From Oscillospiraceae bacterium (GTDB lineage: Bacteria; Bacillota; Clostridia; Oscillospirales; Ruminococcaceae): a stretch of DNA of 43,364 nt. Below the pieces are notes generated by a model. That model was not told where the DNA came from and did not search any database. It saw only the letters and a list, made by a program, of their open reading frames with translations. Positions 16,458 through 24,622 of this stretch are shown here, in pieces. Numbering within the stretch: position 1 is the stretch's first letter; the number at the start of each line of letters is the position of its first letter. The DNA lies in NCBI GenBank assembly GCA_017829005.1, contig JAGAJF010000038.1, forward strand, positions 1 through 43,364, in the 5' to 3' direction. A program made the translations under genes and the position numbers.

Positions 16458-17825
16458 TTATGATATTTCGATTTGTTCGGGTACACTGAATTCACCCTTT
16501 CCTTTTAAGAAGCTGTCGAAAAATTCAAGTGTTATCCTGTTGACGGTCATCATACATTCTTCGGGGTCTACGCTTCCCGTTCCAAGCATTTTCGCAAGGG
16601 GAGGCGCAAACATGGGCAGATCTGTGAAATTCATATGACCCGTTCCCACAATGTATGTTCTGAAGCCGCATACAGCATTGTCATGAACGATATTGTTTGC
16701 ATAGGGCATATCCTTTTCTCTTGCTTCAAGGGAAGAAAAATGATGCTCCTCATTGTCAAAGGATAACAGCGGTGTTGTATAAGGATCGTCATTAACGATA
16801 TCCTTTCCGTTCAGAACACCTGTGACCTCGCTGAGCATTGTACCGTCAAGGTCGATAACTGCGCTGATGTCGCTTCTTGTTCTGCCTGCGGAAACCGATG
16901 CAGCTCCACCGAGAGAATGTCCCATAATGCCGATTTTATCGGTGTTTGTCATAGAAAGCGCTGTGATAATATCCTCGCTCTGCTGTGAATACCAGTACTC
17001 GGGAAGTGAATTTGCACCTGCTGCCGACTTTATGGAATCAATTGCAAAATTGATATCCTCTGCACGAAGCTTGAACCACTTGGATGAATATTCATATGCT
17101 GTTTCCTCGGAAACTCCCTCGGCATTCAATGCCATAACGTCATTCATAAACTTTGTATCAACGATTATGGTATTTCCGTTTGTATCCGTTGTGTAAAGGG
17201 AATGATAAGGATGCTCGGTGCTTACAACAATATAGCCGTTTGAAGCAAGCTCTGCATATGTGGAATGGTTGCTCTGATAATATCCGAATGAGCCGTGGGA
17301 GAAAAGAACAAGCGGAAATTTCTCACCCTCAGCGGCATTTGCGGGATAGTAGAAATATACGGGAACTTCACGGTTTGAACCATCGGTTTCAAATTCTTCC
17401 GTTCTGCTTTTGTCGATGAGAATAGCGTTTGCTTCTGCAATTTCATATTCTCCGGAAACAGGCAGTCCGTCGTAGTCGGAGATAATAAACGAGGGTATGA
17501 GGCTGCCCGAGATAAGTATAATTGAAAGCAGCGCACTGAGTATTATCATTGCGGGGTGCTTAGATTTTTGCTCTTTGTTTCTGACTGTCATGAAACCTAT
17601 AAATGCGATGAAAATTCGGATCATAAGCAGTACAAACAGCCCTGTGAAACGAAAGCTCATATCAATTCCCGGAGCAATGAGCATTACAAGGAATAATCCA
17701 AGCTGTCCTCCATTGCAGATAAGTCTGCCCAATTGCCAGCCCTTTTTGTCTGCCTTTCGGCTGATGGCTGTAACAGCAAATGCTGCTTCAAAAATACAAA
17801 GTAAAACAAGTAAAAATGTGTTCAT
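16458..17825 (-). CDS. Membrane-anchored alpha/beta hydrolase, PAF-acetylhydrolase-like
   Basis: A 455-residue protein and first gene of the LytTR operon. About four hydrophobic segments cover residues 1-115, so the catalytic domain (about 125-455) is tethered to the membrane. The nucleophile elbow is GHSLGG with Ser304, preceded by the oxyanion-site motif SHGSFG (about 176-181). The acid is probably Asp325 or Asp327 (VIDLDGT) and the base His397 (GTGHMNF). The order and spacing resemble the PAF-acetylhydrolase/dienelactone hydrolase group. The ATG at 17825 is chosen over longer versions because AAGGAGA precedes it and it starts the first TM segment. An ester or lipid substrate at the membrane is inferred. 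Cotranscription with the regulator suggests it is the regulated output. Confidence 0.82.
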   Translation of the reverse strand: MNTFLLVLLCIFEAAFAVTAISRKADKKGWQLGRLICNGGQLGLFLVMLIAPGIDMSFRFTGLFVLLMIRIFIAFIGFMTVRNKEQKSKHPAMIILSALLSIILISGSLIPSFIISDYDGLPVSGEYEIAEANAILIDKSRTEEFETDGSNREVPVYFYYPANAAEGEKFPLVLFSHGSFGYYQSNHSTYAELASNGYIVVSTEHPYHSLYTTDTNGNTIIVDTKFMNDVMALNAEGVSEETAYEYSSKWFKLRAEDINFAIDSIKSAAGANSLPEYWYSQQSEDIITALSMTNTDKIGIMGHSLGGAASVSAGRTRSDISAVIDLDGTMLSEVTGVLNGKDIVNDDPYTTPLLSFDNEEHHFSSLEAREKDMPYANNIVHDNAVCGFRTYIVGTGHMNFTDLPMFAPPLAKMLGTGSVDPEECMMTVNRITLEFFDSFLKGKGEFSVPEQIEIS

Positions 17826-17854
17826 AACTATTCTCCTTTTTTGTTGATATCTTG

Positions 17855-17882
17855 AGTATATCACATTATTCCGGAGAATCAA
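17855..17882 (-). promoter_or_regulatory. Promoter of the hydrolase-LytTR-DUF3021 operon
   Basis: On the minus strand TTGATT (17882-17877) and TATACT (17860-17855) are 16 bases apart, about 30 bases before the ATG. The suboptimal elements fit an activated promoter, and the direct repeats begin 10 bases upstream of the -35. Confidence 0.7.
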
Positions 17883-17892
17883 GCTTTTGATA

Positions 17893-17923
17893 TGTGAAAT
17901 GCATTTTTACGCTGTGAAATGCA
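17893..17923 (-). promoter_or_regulatory. Two direct repeats, candidate LytTR binding site
   Basis: TGTGAAATGCA occurs twice without mismatch, at 17893-17903 and 17913-17923, a 20-bp period (two helical turns). On the transcribed strand this is TGCATTTCACA twice, just upstream of the -35 of the LytTR operon. LytTR proteins bind such spaced direct repeats. Confidence 0.65.
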
Positions 17924-18006
17924 AATTGCGGTTATCGGACAACATAATAATTTTATCATAAGAGGCTGCTAAAATCAACCTTTCTTTTTCACATTTCAAT
18001 AAAAAT

Positions 18007-18039
18007 GGTCAGCGGATAATATTTGGCTGACCTTTTTTT
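18007..18039 (+). terminator. Stranded rho-independent terminator
   Basis: GGTCAGC pairs with GCTGACC across a 12-base loop and is followed by a seven-base T-run. No plus-strand gene ends here; the nearest plus-strand coding remnant is the truncated AraC gene that stops at 15530, on the other side of the minus-strand LytTR cassette. Confidence 0.7.
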
Positions 18040-18207
18040 AAGCAATCAATGTTCCTAATGAAGCACTTGAAAGTTCTCGGCTTTGGCAGGACAATACTTC
18101 TTTATGAGGTGTTGGCTTTGCTCACGCTTCTTTTGTTTTTTTAAACTTATTATATTATTCCGTCTTTTTCAGACGGATATAACAATAAAAACCAAAGGAT
18201 CTTTTCC

Positions 18208-18236
18208 TTGACAAGAGAGAGAAGATATGATATAAT
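18208..18236 (+). promoter_or_regulatory. Consensus sigma-A promoter of the small hydrolase gene
   Basis: TTGACA (18208-18213) and TATAAT (18231-18236) with exactly 17 bases between them. The start codon at 18321 is 84 bases downstream of the -10 box. Confidence 0.88.
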
Positions 18237-18320
18237 GACAACCGTAAACGCTCGTTAGCTTGTTTGCTCCCGACAGGTGCGATTTCATTAGTTTTGAACA
18301 TATTGGAAGGGTCTATGACT

Positions 18321-19013
18321 ATGATAAATGAAAAGATAAGCATTGACGGTATTCCTGCAATTTTGTGGGGAAAACCATCAAAGAAATTATACATTCACGT
18401 TCACGGAAAGATGAGCCGCAAGGAGTATGCCGGGCAGTTTGCGGAAATAGCAGGCTCAAAAGGTTTTCAAACTCTGAGCTTTGACCTTCCCGAACACGGA
18501 GAACGCACTGATACTGCCTATAGATGCGATGTGTGGAACGTAATGCACGACTTGAGGGTGATAGCAGAATATGCATTTGCAGGTTGGGAGAATGTGTCGC
18601 TTTTTGCATGCAGTCTCGGTGCATATTTTTCACTGAACACCTTTGCAGACAAACTTTTCGAAAAATGCTTGTTTCAGTCACCGATAGTGGATATGAAATG
18701 GCTTGTGCAGCATATGATGCTGTGGTCAGGCATCAGCGAAAAAGAGCTTGAAGAAAAGCAGGAGATCGTCACTGAGATAGATACCCTTCGGTGGGACTAT
18801 TATCAATTTATTTTATCTCACCCTGTTATCCGATGGCCATTTCCCACTGCCATTCTGTACGGAGCAAAGGACGATCTGCAGCCTATAACATCATTACGGG
18901 AGTTTGCCGATAAATTCGGAGCAGAGCTTACTGTATCACCACAAAGCGAACACCCGTTTATGGCACCGGAGGATCAAAAAATTGTGGAAAAGTGGCTGTA
19001 TGAAAATATTTAA
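18321..19013 (+). CDS. Small alpha/beta hydrolase, serine esterase-like
   Basis: A 230-residue cytoplasmic hydrolase. The ATG at 18321 is preferred because GGAAGGG ends nine bases before it; an ATG at 18315 would be too close. The fold begins with a lipase-type HVHGK motif (about 26-30) and FDLPEHGER (about 54-62). The nucleophile elbow is ACSLG with Ser98, where the first Gly of the usual GxSxG is Ala. Asp184 or Asp185 (YGAKDD) and His211 (SEHPFM) complete the triad. Such monodomain proteins hydrolyse short esters or peptides; the substrate is unknown. It has its own consensus promoter and no clear terminator after it, so read-through to the lipoprotein gene is possible. Confidence 0.85.
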   Translation: MINEKISIDGIPAILWGKPSKKLYIHVHGKMSRKEYAGQFAEIAGSKGFQTLSFDLPEHGERTDTAYRCDVWNVMHDLRVIAEYAFAGWENVSLFACSLGAYFSLNTFADKLFEKCLFQSPIVDMKWLVQHMMLWSGISEKELEEKQEIVTEIDTLRWDYYQFILSHPVIRWPFPTAILYGAKDDLQPITSLREFADKFGAELTVSPQSEHPFMAPEDQKIVEKWLYENI

Positions 19014-19147
19014 ATTTTTTTGCAGGAGAAATTTTAGCTATGCATTTCCCGGAAATATTCTTCGTTATGTTTCATAGCCGCCTGCTCCGTTCAGTCTCAC
19101 GATGATATCCATAGAAATTCTTTAAGACAAAGAAAGGAAAACAGAAA

Positions 19148-19834
19148 ATGAAAAAGGAAAATATTATTTTATTATCATCAATATGTATGATTTTTTCGGC
19201 TTGCTCAAATAACGGAAATACACAGCTTCCTGAAATATCGGTCATTACAAAGGAAGAAATGACAGATATTATTTCAGAGGAATTCTCGGTTTCAGAAACA
19301 GAAGCTGTTATGAATGATACTTCCGCTGCCGATACGGAGATCTCTGCAGATATGACGGAGGAGCTTGTTTCTGAGGCAAGCAGGCTTATGGGTGCGCTTG
19401 ATTACATTGACTGTATCGGCGGCGGCAATATCCCTAAGGACGAAAATGATATTATTGATGTGGACGGCAGGCAGTATGCAAGAGTGTGTGCGCAGTTTGA
19501 AAACACTGCCGACCTTGAGCAGTATATGACCGAAAATCTTTGCAACAGCCTTATACAAAGCATATATTCCCACATTACTGGCGGCGAGGAGCCATATTAC
19601 ATAGATATTGACGGAGCGCTGTACGGTTATGTTACTGCCAAGGGCTGCGGATATCCCTGGATAACAGAGGACGGAAAGCCTGTTATCTCTATCACAGATG
19701 TAAGCGATGAAGGCTTTACCGCTGTCACCAAATTTGACAACTACGGCGGCGAATGTGAGATGAGGCTTGACATTGTTTTTACTGACGGTCTTTGGAAAAT
19801 TGCTTCTATATCCTATGACGGAATTACCTTCTGA
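19148..19834 (+). CDS. Lipoprotein, possibly IseA-like endopeptidase-inhibitor fold
   Basis: A 228-residue lipoprotein with lipobox FSA-Cys19 and a short acidic linker (about 20-70). The mature domain (about 73-228) has the pattern of IseA/YoeB-type proteins: an N-terminal helix, an early Gly-rich loop (IGGGNIP), VDGRQYARV, then a DLEQYMTENL helix and a C-terminal beta region ending in W-K-I-ASISYDG. IseA binds and inhibits DL-endopeptidase autolysins. The resemblance is by pattern only, so the function is tentative. AAAGGAA precedes the ATG. It lies 46 bases before the Bce-type response regulator gene, so it is probably part of that envelope-stress unit. Confidence 0.7.
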   Translation: MKKENIILLSSICMIFSACSNNGNTQLPEISVITKEEMTDIISEEFSVSETEAVMNDTSAADTEISADMTEELVSEASRLMGALDYIDCIGGGNIPKDENDIIDVDGRQYARVCAQFENTADLEQYMTENLCNSLIQSIYSHITGGEEPYYIDIDGALYGYVTAKGCGYPWITEDGKPVISITDVSDEGFTAVTKFDNYGGECEMRLDIVFTDGLWKIASISYDGITF

Positions 19835-19880
19835 GATGGGCGGTCCCGGATATATTACATCAGTCTGCAAGGAGGCATAA

Positions 19881-20552
19881 ATGTACAGAATATATATAAT
19901 TGAGGACGACCGCACCATTGCGAATGCTGTGAAAAGCCACCTTGAAAAATGGGGCTTTGAAGCAAAATGCGCCGAAAATTTTAAGGATATTATGAGCGAA
20001 TTTTCCGAGTATTCCCCTCACCTTGTGCTGATGGATATAGGACTCCCCTTTTACAACGGATTTTACCACTGCTCGGAGATACGCAGAGTTTCAAAGGTGC
20101 CTGTTGTTTTTCTTTCCTCCGCTTCGGACAATATGAATATCGTTATGGCGATGAATATGGGGGGCGATGATTTTATTGCAAAGCCCTTTGACCTGACCGT
20201 GCTTATGGCGAAAATTCAGGCAATCCTGCGGCGCACATACGATTTTGGCTCGGAGACAAATGTTATTGCCCATAAGGGAGCAATGCTCAATATTTCCGAT
20301 GCGACCCTCAGCTTTAACGGCGAAAAAATCGACCTTACAAAGAACGAATATCGCATTTTGCTCACTCTGCTTGAAAACAAGGGCAAGGTGGTGAGCAGGG
20401 ATTTTCTGATGAACAAACTATGGGAGACTGACAGCTATGTTGACGAAAATACCCTTACGGTCAATGTGTCAAGGCTCAGAAAGAAGCTGGAAAGATCGGG
20501 ACTTTCGGATTTTATCGAAACAAGATCGGGTATGGGTTATATAGTGGAGTAA
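19881..20552 (+). CDS. BceR-type OmpR-family response regulator
   Basis: A 223-residue response regulator. The receiver domain (1-118) has the acidic pair Glu8-Asp9-Asp10, phosphoacceptor Asp52 (LMDIGLP) and a Lys in AKPFD. A winged-helix domain (about 130-223) has LTKNEYRILLTLL and the recognition region DENTLTVNVSRLRKKL. Size and sequence style match BceR-like regulators of antimicrobial-peptide ABC transporters. AAGGAGG precedes the ATG. Its stop is followed immediately by the kinase gene. The probable target, a TTACA-N4-TGTAA palindrome, lies in front of the downstream transporter genes. Confidence 0.92.
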   Translation: MYRIYIIEDDRTIANAVKSHLEKWGFEAKCAENFKDIMSEFSEYSPHLVLMDIGLPFYNGFYHCSEIRRVSKVPVVFLSSASDNMNIVMAMNMGGDDFIAKPFDLTVLMAKIQAILRRTYDFGSETNVIAHKGAMLNISDATLSFNGEKIDLTKNEYRILLTLLENKGKVVSRDFLMNKLWETDSYVDENTLTVNVSRLRKKLERSGLSDFIETRSGMGYIVE

Positions 20553-20558
20553 GTGAAA

Positions 20559-21539
20559 ATGTTTGGTGAATATATTTTATCCCGCAGGAAAAATATCATA
20601 GTATGGCTTATTGTATGCGCTTTGTTTGCACTTGTCTTTTCGCTGTACGGACTTCCCGCTGCTCCTGTGGTTTACGGAGCTTTGCTAAGCGGATTTTTTG
20701 GGCTTGTTTTTTTGATAATAGATTTTTTCACCTACCGCCGCAGACGAATTATGCTGCAAAGGCTTGCGGAGGAAATAACCCTTTCGGCAGATAATATTCC
20801 CCTGCCCCGAAACGGCATTGAGGAGGATTATACAAGGCTTATCCATACACTCTATGACACTCTCAAGGCGTCTGAAAATGAAGCCGCCGAAAAATTTTCC
20901 GATATGACGGATTACTACACAATGTGGGTGCATCAGATAAAAACGCCCATTGCCGCTATGGGGCTTATTCTGCAGGGCGGGGACAGTCCCGAATACTGTG
21001 AGCTGTCGGAAAATCTGCAAAGAATTGAGCAGTATGCGGATATGGTGCTTTGTTATCTTCGTCTTGACAGCGACAGCAGCGATCTTGTTATCAGGGAATA
21101 TGACCTTGACGGTATTGTGAGACAGGCTGTAAGAAAATTTTCATCTCAGTTTATCCGCAGGCGGCTAAAGCTTATCTATGAGCCGCTTGATAAATCAGTC
21201 CTTACCGATGAAAAATGGCTTCTGTTCGTTATCGAACAGGTAATTTCCAATGCTGTGAAATATACTCCCTCCGGGGAGGTCGAGATCTACTGCGAAGAGC
21301 CGCTGTCCTTATGCATACGAGATACGGGCATCGGAATAGCTCCCGAAGATCTGCCCCGTATATTTGAAAAGGGCTACACGGGCTGTAACGGCAGACTTGA
21401 TAAGAAGGCAAGCGGTATCGGTCTCTATCTTTGCAAACGTATCTGCGGCAGGCTTGGGCATATGATAAGCGCGGAAAGCTGCAGTGCGGGTACGATAATA
21501 AAGATATCCCTTGAAACGAATAAGCTTGAAATTGAATAG
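20559..21539 (+). CDS. BceS-type sensor histidine kinase
   Basis: A 326-residue membrane kinase of the intramembrane-sensing type. Two TM segments (about 12-31 and 35-57) are joined by only a few residues, so there is no extracellular sensor domain and the signal comes from the BceAB transporter. The dimerisation helix contains His125 in WVHQIKTP, the BceS hallmark. The ATPase domain shows the N-box (QVISNAVKYTP), G1 (DTGIGI) and G2 (SGIGLYL). The ATG at 20559 has GGAG nine bases before it; the GTG at 20553, directly after the regulator's stop, is too close. It pairs with the preceding response regulator. Confidence 0.92.
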   Translation: MFGEYILSRRKNIIVWLIVCALFALVFSLYGLPAAPVVYGALLSGFFGLVFLIIDFFTYRRRRIMLQRLAEEITLSADNIPLPRNGIEEDYTRLIHTLYDTLKASENEAAEKFSDMTDYYTMWVHQIKTPIAAMGLILQGGDSPEYCELSENLQRIEQYADMVLCYLRLDSDSSDLVIREYDLDGIVRQAVRKFSSQFIRRRLKLIYEPLDKSVLTDEKWLLFVIEQVISNAVKYTPSGEVEIYCEEPLSLCIRDTGIGIAPEDLPRIFEKGYTGCNGRLDKKASGIGLYLCKRICGRLGHMISAESCSAGTIIKISLETNKLEIE

Positions 21540-21541
21540 CC

Positions 21542-21614
21542 TTACAAAAATGTAAGATTTTTCGGGAAAATGTAAGCCGTATCAATGGCGGACATTTTCC
21601 CTTTCTGATATAAT
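21542..21614 (+). promoter_or_regulatory. BceR-type operator and promoter of the transporter genes
   Basis: TTACA-AAAA-TGTAA (21542-21555) is a perfect inverted repeat identical to the published BceR site pattern TNACA-N4-TGTAA. A second TGTAA follows at 21571-21575, exactly 20 bp after the first. A TATAAT (21609-21614) follows; the -35 position (TGGCGG, 21586-21591) is poor, as expected for an activated promoter. Confidence 0.82.
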
Positions 21615-21638
21615 TATGATCAGAAAGGAATGATGACA

Positions 21639-22400
21639 ATGCCAATGCTTGAGGTAACAAACGTAAAAAAGACATACACCGCACGAATAGGAGCGGCAAA
21701 GGTGGAGGCTCTGAAAAACGTGACCTTCACTGCCGAAAAGGGTGAATATATCGCAATAATGGGCGAGAGCGGCTCGGGTAAGACCACCCTTCTTAATATC
21801 CTTGCGGCTCTTGACAAGCCCACGGGAGGAAAGGTGGTGCTTGACGGCTCGGAGCTTTCTAAGGTAAAGGAAAGGGAAGCGGCTAAGTTCAGGCGGGATA
21901 ATCTTGGTTTTGTTTTTCAGGAGTTTAATCTTCTGGATACATTTACCGTCAGGGATAATATTCTTCTGCCGCTGGTGCTTATGGGAATGAGTTACCCCGA
22001 AATGGAGAAAAAGCTGCTGACTGCCGCAGCAAAGCTGGGTATTTCGGAGCTTCTTGACAAATACCCCTATGAGATATCCGGCGGACAGAAGCAGCGTACA
22101 GCCGCCGCAAGGGCAATGATAACCGAGCCAAAGCTTCTCCTTGCGGACGAGCCCACGGGCGCGCTTGATTCCAAAGCCTCCGACGAGCTGTTGTCGGTTT
22201 TCTCAAAGCTGAATTCAGAAGGACAGACTATCCTTATGGTGACCCACTCCGTCAAGGCGGCAAGCCATGCAAACAGGGTGCTTTTCATCAAGGACGGAGA
22301 GGTTTTCCACCAGATATACAGGGGAAGCTGCGGCAACGAGGAGCTTTACAAAAAGATATCCGACACCCTCACCCTTATCGCTTCGGGAGGTGCGGTCTGA
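21639..22400 (+). CDS. BceA-type ABC transporter ATP-binding protein
   Basis: A 253-residue ATPase of an antimicrobial-peptide resistance transporter. Walker A (GESGSGKTT), Q-loop (FVFQEFNLLDTF), signature (SGGQKQR) and Walker B plus Glu (LLLADEPTGALD) are all present, and the H-loop is TH in VTHSVKAA. The start is one of several clustered ATGs; 21639 gives the best distance (10 bases) to AAAGGA, while 21630 and 21633 would add residues. Its TGA overlaps the ATG of the permease gene (TGATG). With the permease it should flush peptides such as bacitracin or lantibiotics off their lipid targets and signal to the kinase. Confidence 0.92.
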   Translation: MPMLEVTNVKKTYTARIGAAKVEALKNVTFTAEKGEYIAIMGESGSGKTTLLNILAALDKPTGGKVVLDGSELSKVKEREAAKFRRDNLGFVFQEFNLLDTFTVRDNILLPLVLMGMSYPEMEKKLLTAAAKLGISELLDKYPYEISGGQKQRTAAARAMITEPKLLLADEPTGALDSKASDELLSVFSKLNSEGQTILMVTHSVKAASHANRVLFIKDGEVFHQIYRGSCGNEELYKKISDTLTLIASGGAV

Positions 22401-24430
22401 TGAACAAAATGCTGTTATATCCAAGGCTTGCGGTAAACGGCATAAATAAGAACCGCCGCACATATCTGCCCTATATCCTCACCTACTCGGGAATGATAAT
22501 GATGTACTACATCACCTCATTCCTCACCGTAAGCAGCTTTGTAAGGGAGATGAAGGGCGGAGATATTATGCAGCAGCTTCTTTTTATGGGCTGCGGCGTA
22601 ATGGTCGTATTTTCCGCTGTTTTTCTCTTTTATACCAATTCATTCATTATCCGCCGCAGAAAGACCGAGTTCGGACTTTACAATATTCTCGGAATGGATA
22701 AGCGGAATATCTCAAGGATACTTTTGTGGGAAACTCTGATGATATATGCTATATCCATCGTTGTGGGAATTTCCTGCGGGATACTTTTTTCAAAGCTTGC
22801 GGAGCTGGCACTTACAAAAATGCTGGGCGGCGGGGCTTCATATACTTTTAATGCAGAGCCGAAATCTATTATTCACACACTTGTTTATTATGCGATCATC
22901 TTCCTGCTGATACTGATAAATTCTCTCAGACAGATACATCTTGCAAATCCTATTGAGCTTATGAAAAGTGAAAATTCGGGTGAAAAGCCGCCAAAGGCAA
23001 ATTATGTTTTAGCGGTTCTGGGAGCGCTTATTCTCGGTGCGGCTTATTTTATGGCTGTATATATCAAAGAGCCGCTAAGTGCGATCTTTGCATTTTTCGT
23101 TGCTGTGCTTATGGTCATTGCCGCTACCTATCTGCTGTTTATTTCGGGTTCGGTGGCGGTTTGCAGAGTCTTGCAGAAAAACAAGAGGTATTACTATAAG
23201 ACGAACCATTTCATTTCCGTTTCACAGATGGCGTACAGAATGAAGCGAAACGGTGCAGGACTGGCTTCTATCTGCATTTTGTCCACAATGGTGCTTGTAA
23301 CGCTGTCTTCAACAATATGCCTTTACATCGGCGAGGAGGATATGCTGAGAAATCGTTACCCGAGAAATATTGTCATCGACACATATTCGACGGAAGAAGC
23401 TATGACATATCTTACCTATAAGGCGGCGGAGGACGCTCTTGAAAAGTACGGAGAAACGCCCGAAAATATTCTTCATTACAGCTATTACAACATCACGGCG
23501 GCATTTGAGGGAAACAAGGTGATCTGCGACGCCGAAAAGGTCAAGGAGATCTCAAACACGGTAAATAACGATACTCGCCAGATATTTTTCGTGACAATAT
23601 CGGACTACAACAAGGCAATGAACAAAGCCGAGGTTTTGTCGGAGGACGAGGCTGTCATCTGCACGGTAAACGGCGATTTTAGCTATAACACCATTGCTTT
23701 TGACGGCTATAAGACCTTTGCCGTCAAGTCGAGAGCAGAGGATTTTACGGGCGCAGGTTCGGCAATGGTCAATGCAGTCCCATCGGTGTATATTTTTGTA
23801 AAGGACGAAACTGTCATAGCTGAACTGTCCGAACAGCAACTTGGAATACCGGGCGAATATCATTCCCGTATGCACGATTATTACGGCTTTGACCTTAACT
23901 GCAATGAGGAAAAGCAGGCAGCGATAGGAACGGAAATATTTGATAACATAGTGAAGCTTAAAGCAGAGCACCCCGATGATTGGAACGGCGTTTCCCTTGA
24001 CTGCGCCGCAAATGACAGGGCAGAATTTTACGCTTTGTACGGCGGACTGTTTTTCCTTGGCATACTGTTCGGAACGGTATTTATCGCCGCTGCTGTGCTG
24101 ATAATGTACTACAAGCAGATATCCGAGGGCTTCGAGGACAAAGCAAAATTTGAGATACTCCGGAAGGTGGGAATGACAAAGGACGAGATACGAAGGAGCA
24201 TAAATTCTCAGGTTCTTACCGTATTCTTTGCTCCCCTTGCCGCAGCGGGCGTTCATATGGCGTTTGCCTTCGGGATAATCTCAAGGCTGCTTATGCTGTT
24301 CGGTCTGACGGACGCAGGGCTTTTTGCGGCGGTCACACTTTGCTGCTTTATGGCGTTCGGGATTTTGTACACAGCGGTCTATCTTATCACTTCGGGCAGC
24401 TATTACAAGATAGTAAGCGGAAGGGAATAA
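22400..24430 (+). CDS. BceB-type ABC transporter permease
   Basis: A 676-residue permease with the BceB layout: about ten TM segments, FtsX-like regions at both ends, and a large extracellular domain (roughly 300-545) between TM7 and TM8. The N-terminus (LYPRLAVNGINKNRRTYLPY) is typical of the family. The extracellular domain is the part that recognises the drug and is the least conserved, so the target cannot be predicted. Start and stop overlap the ATPase gene by one base. It is the last gene of the module and is followed by a G+C-rich stem with a T-rich end. Confidence 0.92.
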   Translation: MNKMLLYPRLAVNGINKNRRTYLPYILTYSGMIMMYYITSFLTVSSFVREMKGGDIMQQLLFMGCGVMVVFSAVFLFYTNSFIIRRRKTEFGLYNILGMDKRNISRILLWETLMIYAISIVVGISCGILFSKLAELALTKMLGGGASYTFNAEPKSIIHTLVYYAIIFLLILINSLRQIHLANPIELMKSENSGEKPPKANYVLAVLGALILGAAYFMAVYIKEPLSAIFAFFVAVLMVIAATYLLFISGSVAVCRVLQKNKRYYYKTNHFISVSQMAYRMKRNGAGLASICILSTMVLVTLSSTICLYIGEEDMLRNRYPRNIVIDTYSTEEAMTYLTYKAAEDALEKYGETPENILHYSYYNITAAFEGNKVICDAEKVKEISNTVNNDTRQIFFVTISDYNKAMNKAEVLSEDEAVICTVNGDFSYNTIAFDGYKTFAVKSRAEDFTGAGSAMVNAVPSVYIFVKDETVIAELSEQQLGIPGEYHSRMHDYYGFDLNCNEEKQAAIGTEIFDNIVKLKAEHPDDWNGVSLDCAANDRAEFYALYGGLFFLGILFGTVFIAAAVLIMYYKQISEGFEDKAKFEILRKVGMTKDEIRRSINSQVLTVFFAPLAAAGVHMAFAFGIISRLLMLFGLTDAGLFAAVTLCCFMAFGILYTAVYLITSGSYYKIVSGRE

Positions 24431-24506
24431 GCATATGGAAAGATTTTTATGCGATATTATGCGCTTTGCGGGTCTCATACTAATCTTTAATCGTTCTGTA
24501 GACAAA

Positions 24507-24565
24507 GGCGGCAGATAGAACACAGCCAATCTAGGAAAGCGACCGCAGGCGGGCTGCCGCCTTTT
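24507..24565 (+). terminator. Possible terminator of the Bce module
   Basis: GGCGGCAG (24507-24514) pairs perfectly with CTGCCGCC (24554-24561) and is followed by TTTTAT. The loop is long (39 bases), which lowers confidence. Confidence 0.45.
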
Positions 24566-24582
24566 ATAGAAATTATAAAATT

Positions 24583-24617
24583 CAGCCTGCTGTGCGATCG
24601 GGTTGCACAGCAGGCTG
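24583..24617. terminator. Strong hairpin terminator between convergent units
   Basis: CAGCCTGCTGTGC pairs perfectly with GCACAGCAGGCTG (13 bp) across a 9-base loop. A/T-rich runs flank it on both sides, so it can stop the Bce transcript (+) and the hybrid transporter operon (-), whose last stop is at 24623. Confidence 0.8.
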
Positions 24618-24622
24618 TAAAA

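Larger units (their letters stand above)
17826..18320 (+). other. Intergenic region between divergent hydrolase genes
   Basis: This 495-base stretch has no convincing gene. It contains the LytTR operon promoter and repeats at its left end, a plus-strand terminator-like hairpin at 18007-18039 with no plus-strand gene before it, and the promoter of the next hydrolase at 18208-18236. A 28-codon hydrophobic frame at 18058-18144 has no Shine-Dalgarno and is not called. Confidence 0.6.

Noticed and set aside
18007-18039. Terminator for the minus-strand hydrolase operon
   Set aside because: It lies upstream of that operon's promoter, and the better T-run is on the plus strand.
18058-18144. 28-codon hydrophobic open frame
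   Set aside because: No ribosome binding site, a low-complexity end and poor codon pattern; probably chance.
24435-24518. 27-codon open frame after the BceB-type gene
   Set aside because: A weak AAGGGAA precedes it, but it runs into the terminator stem and matches no known small protein.
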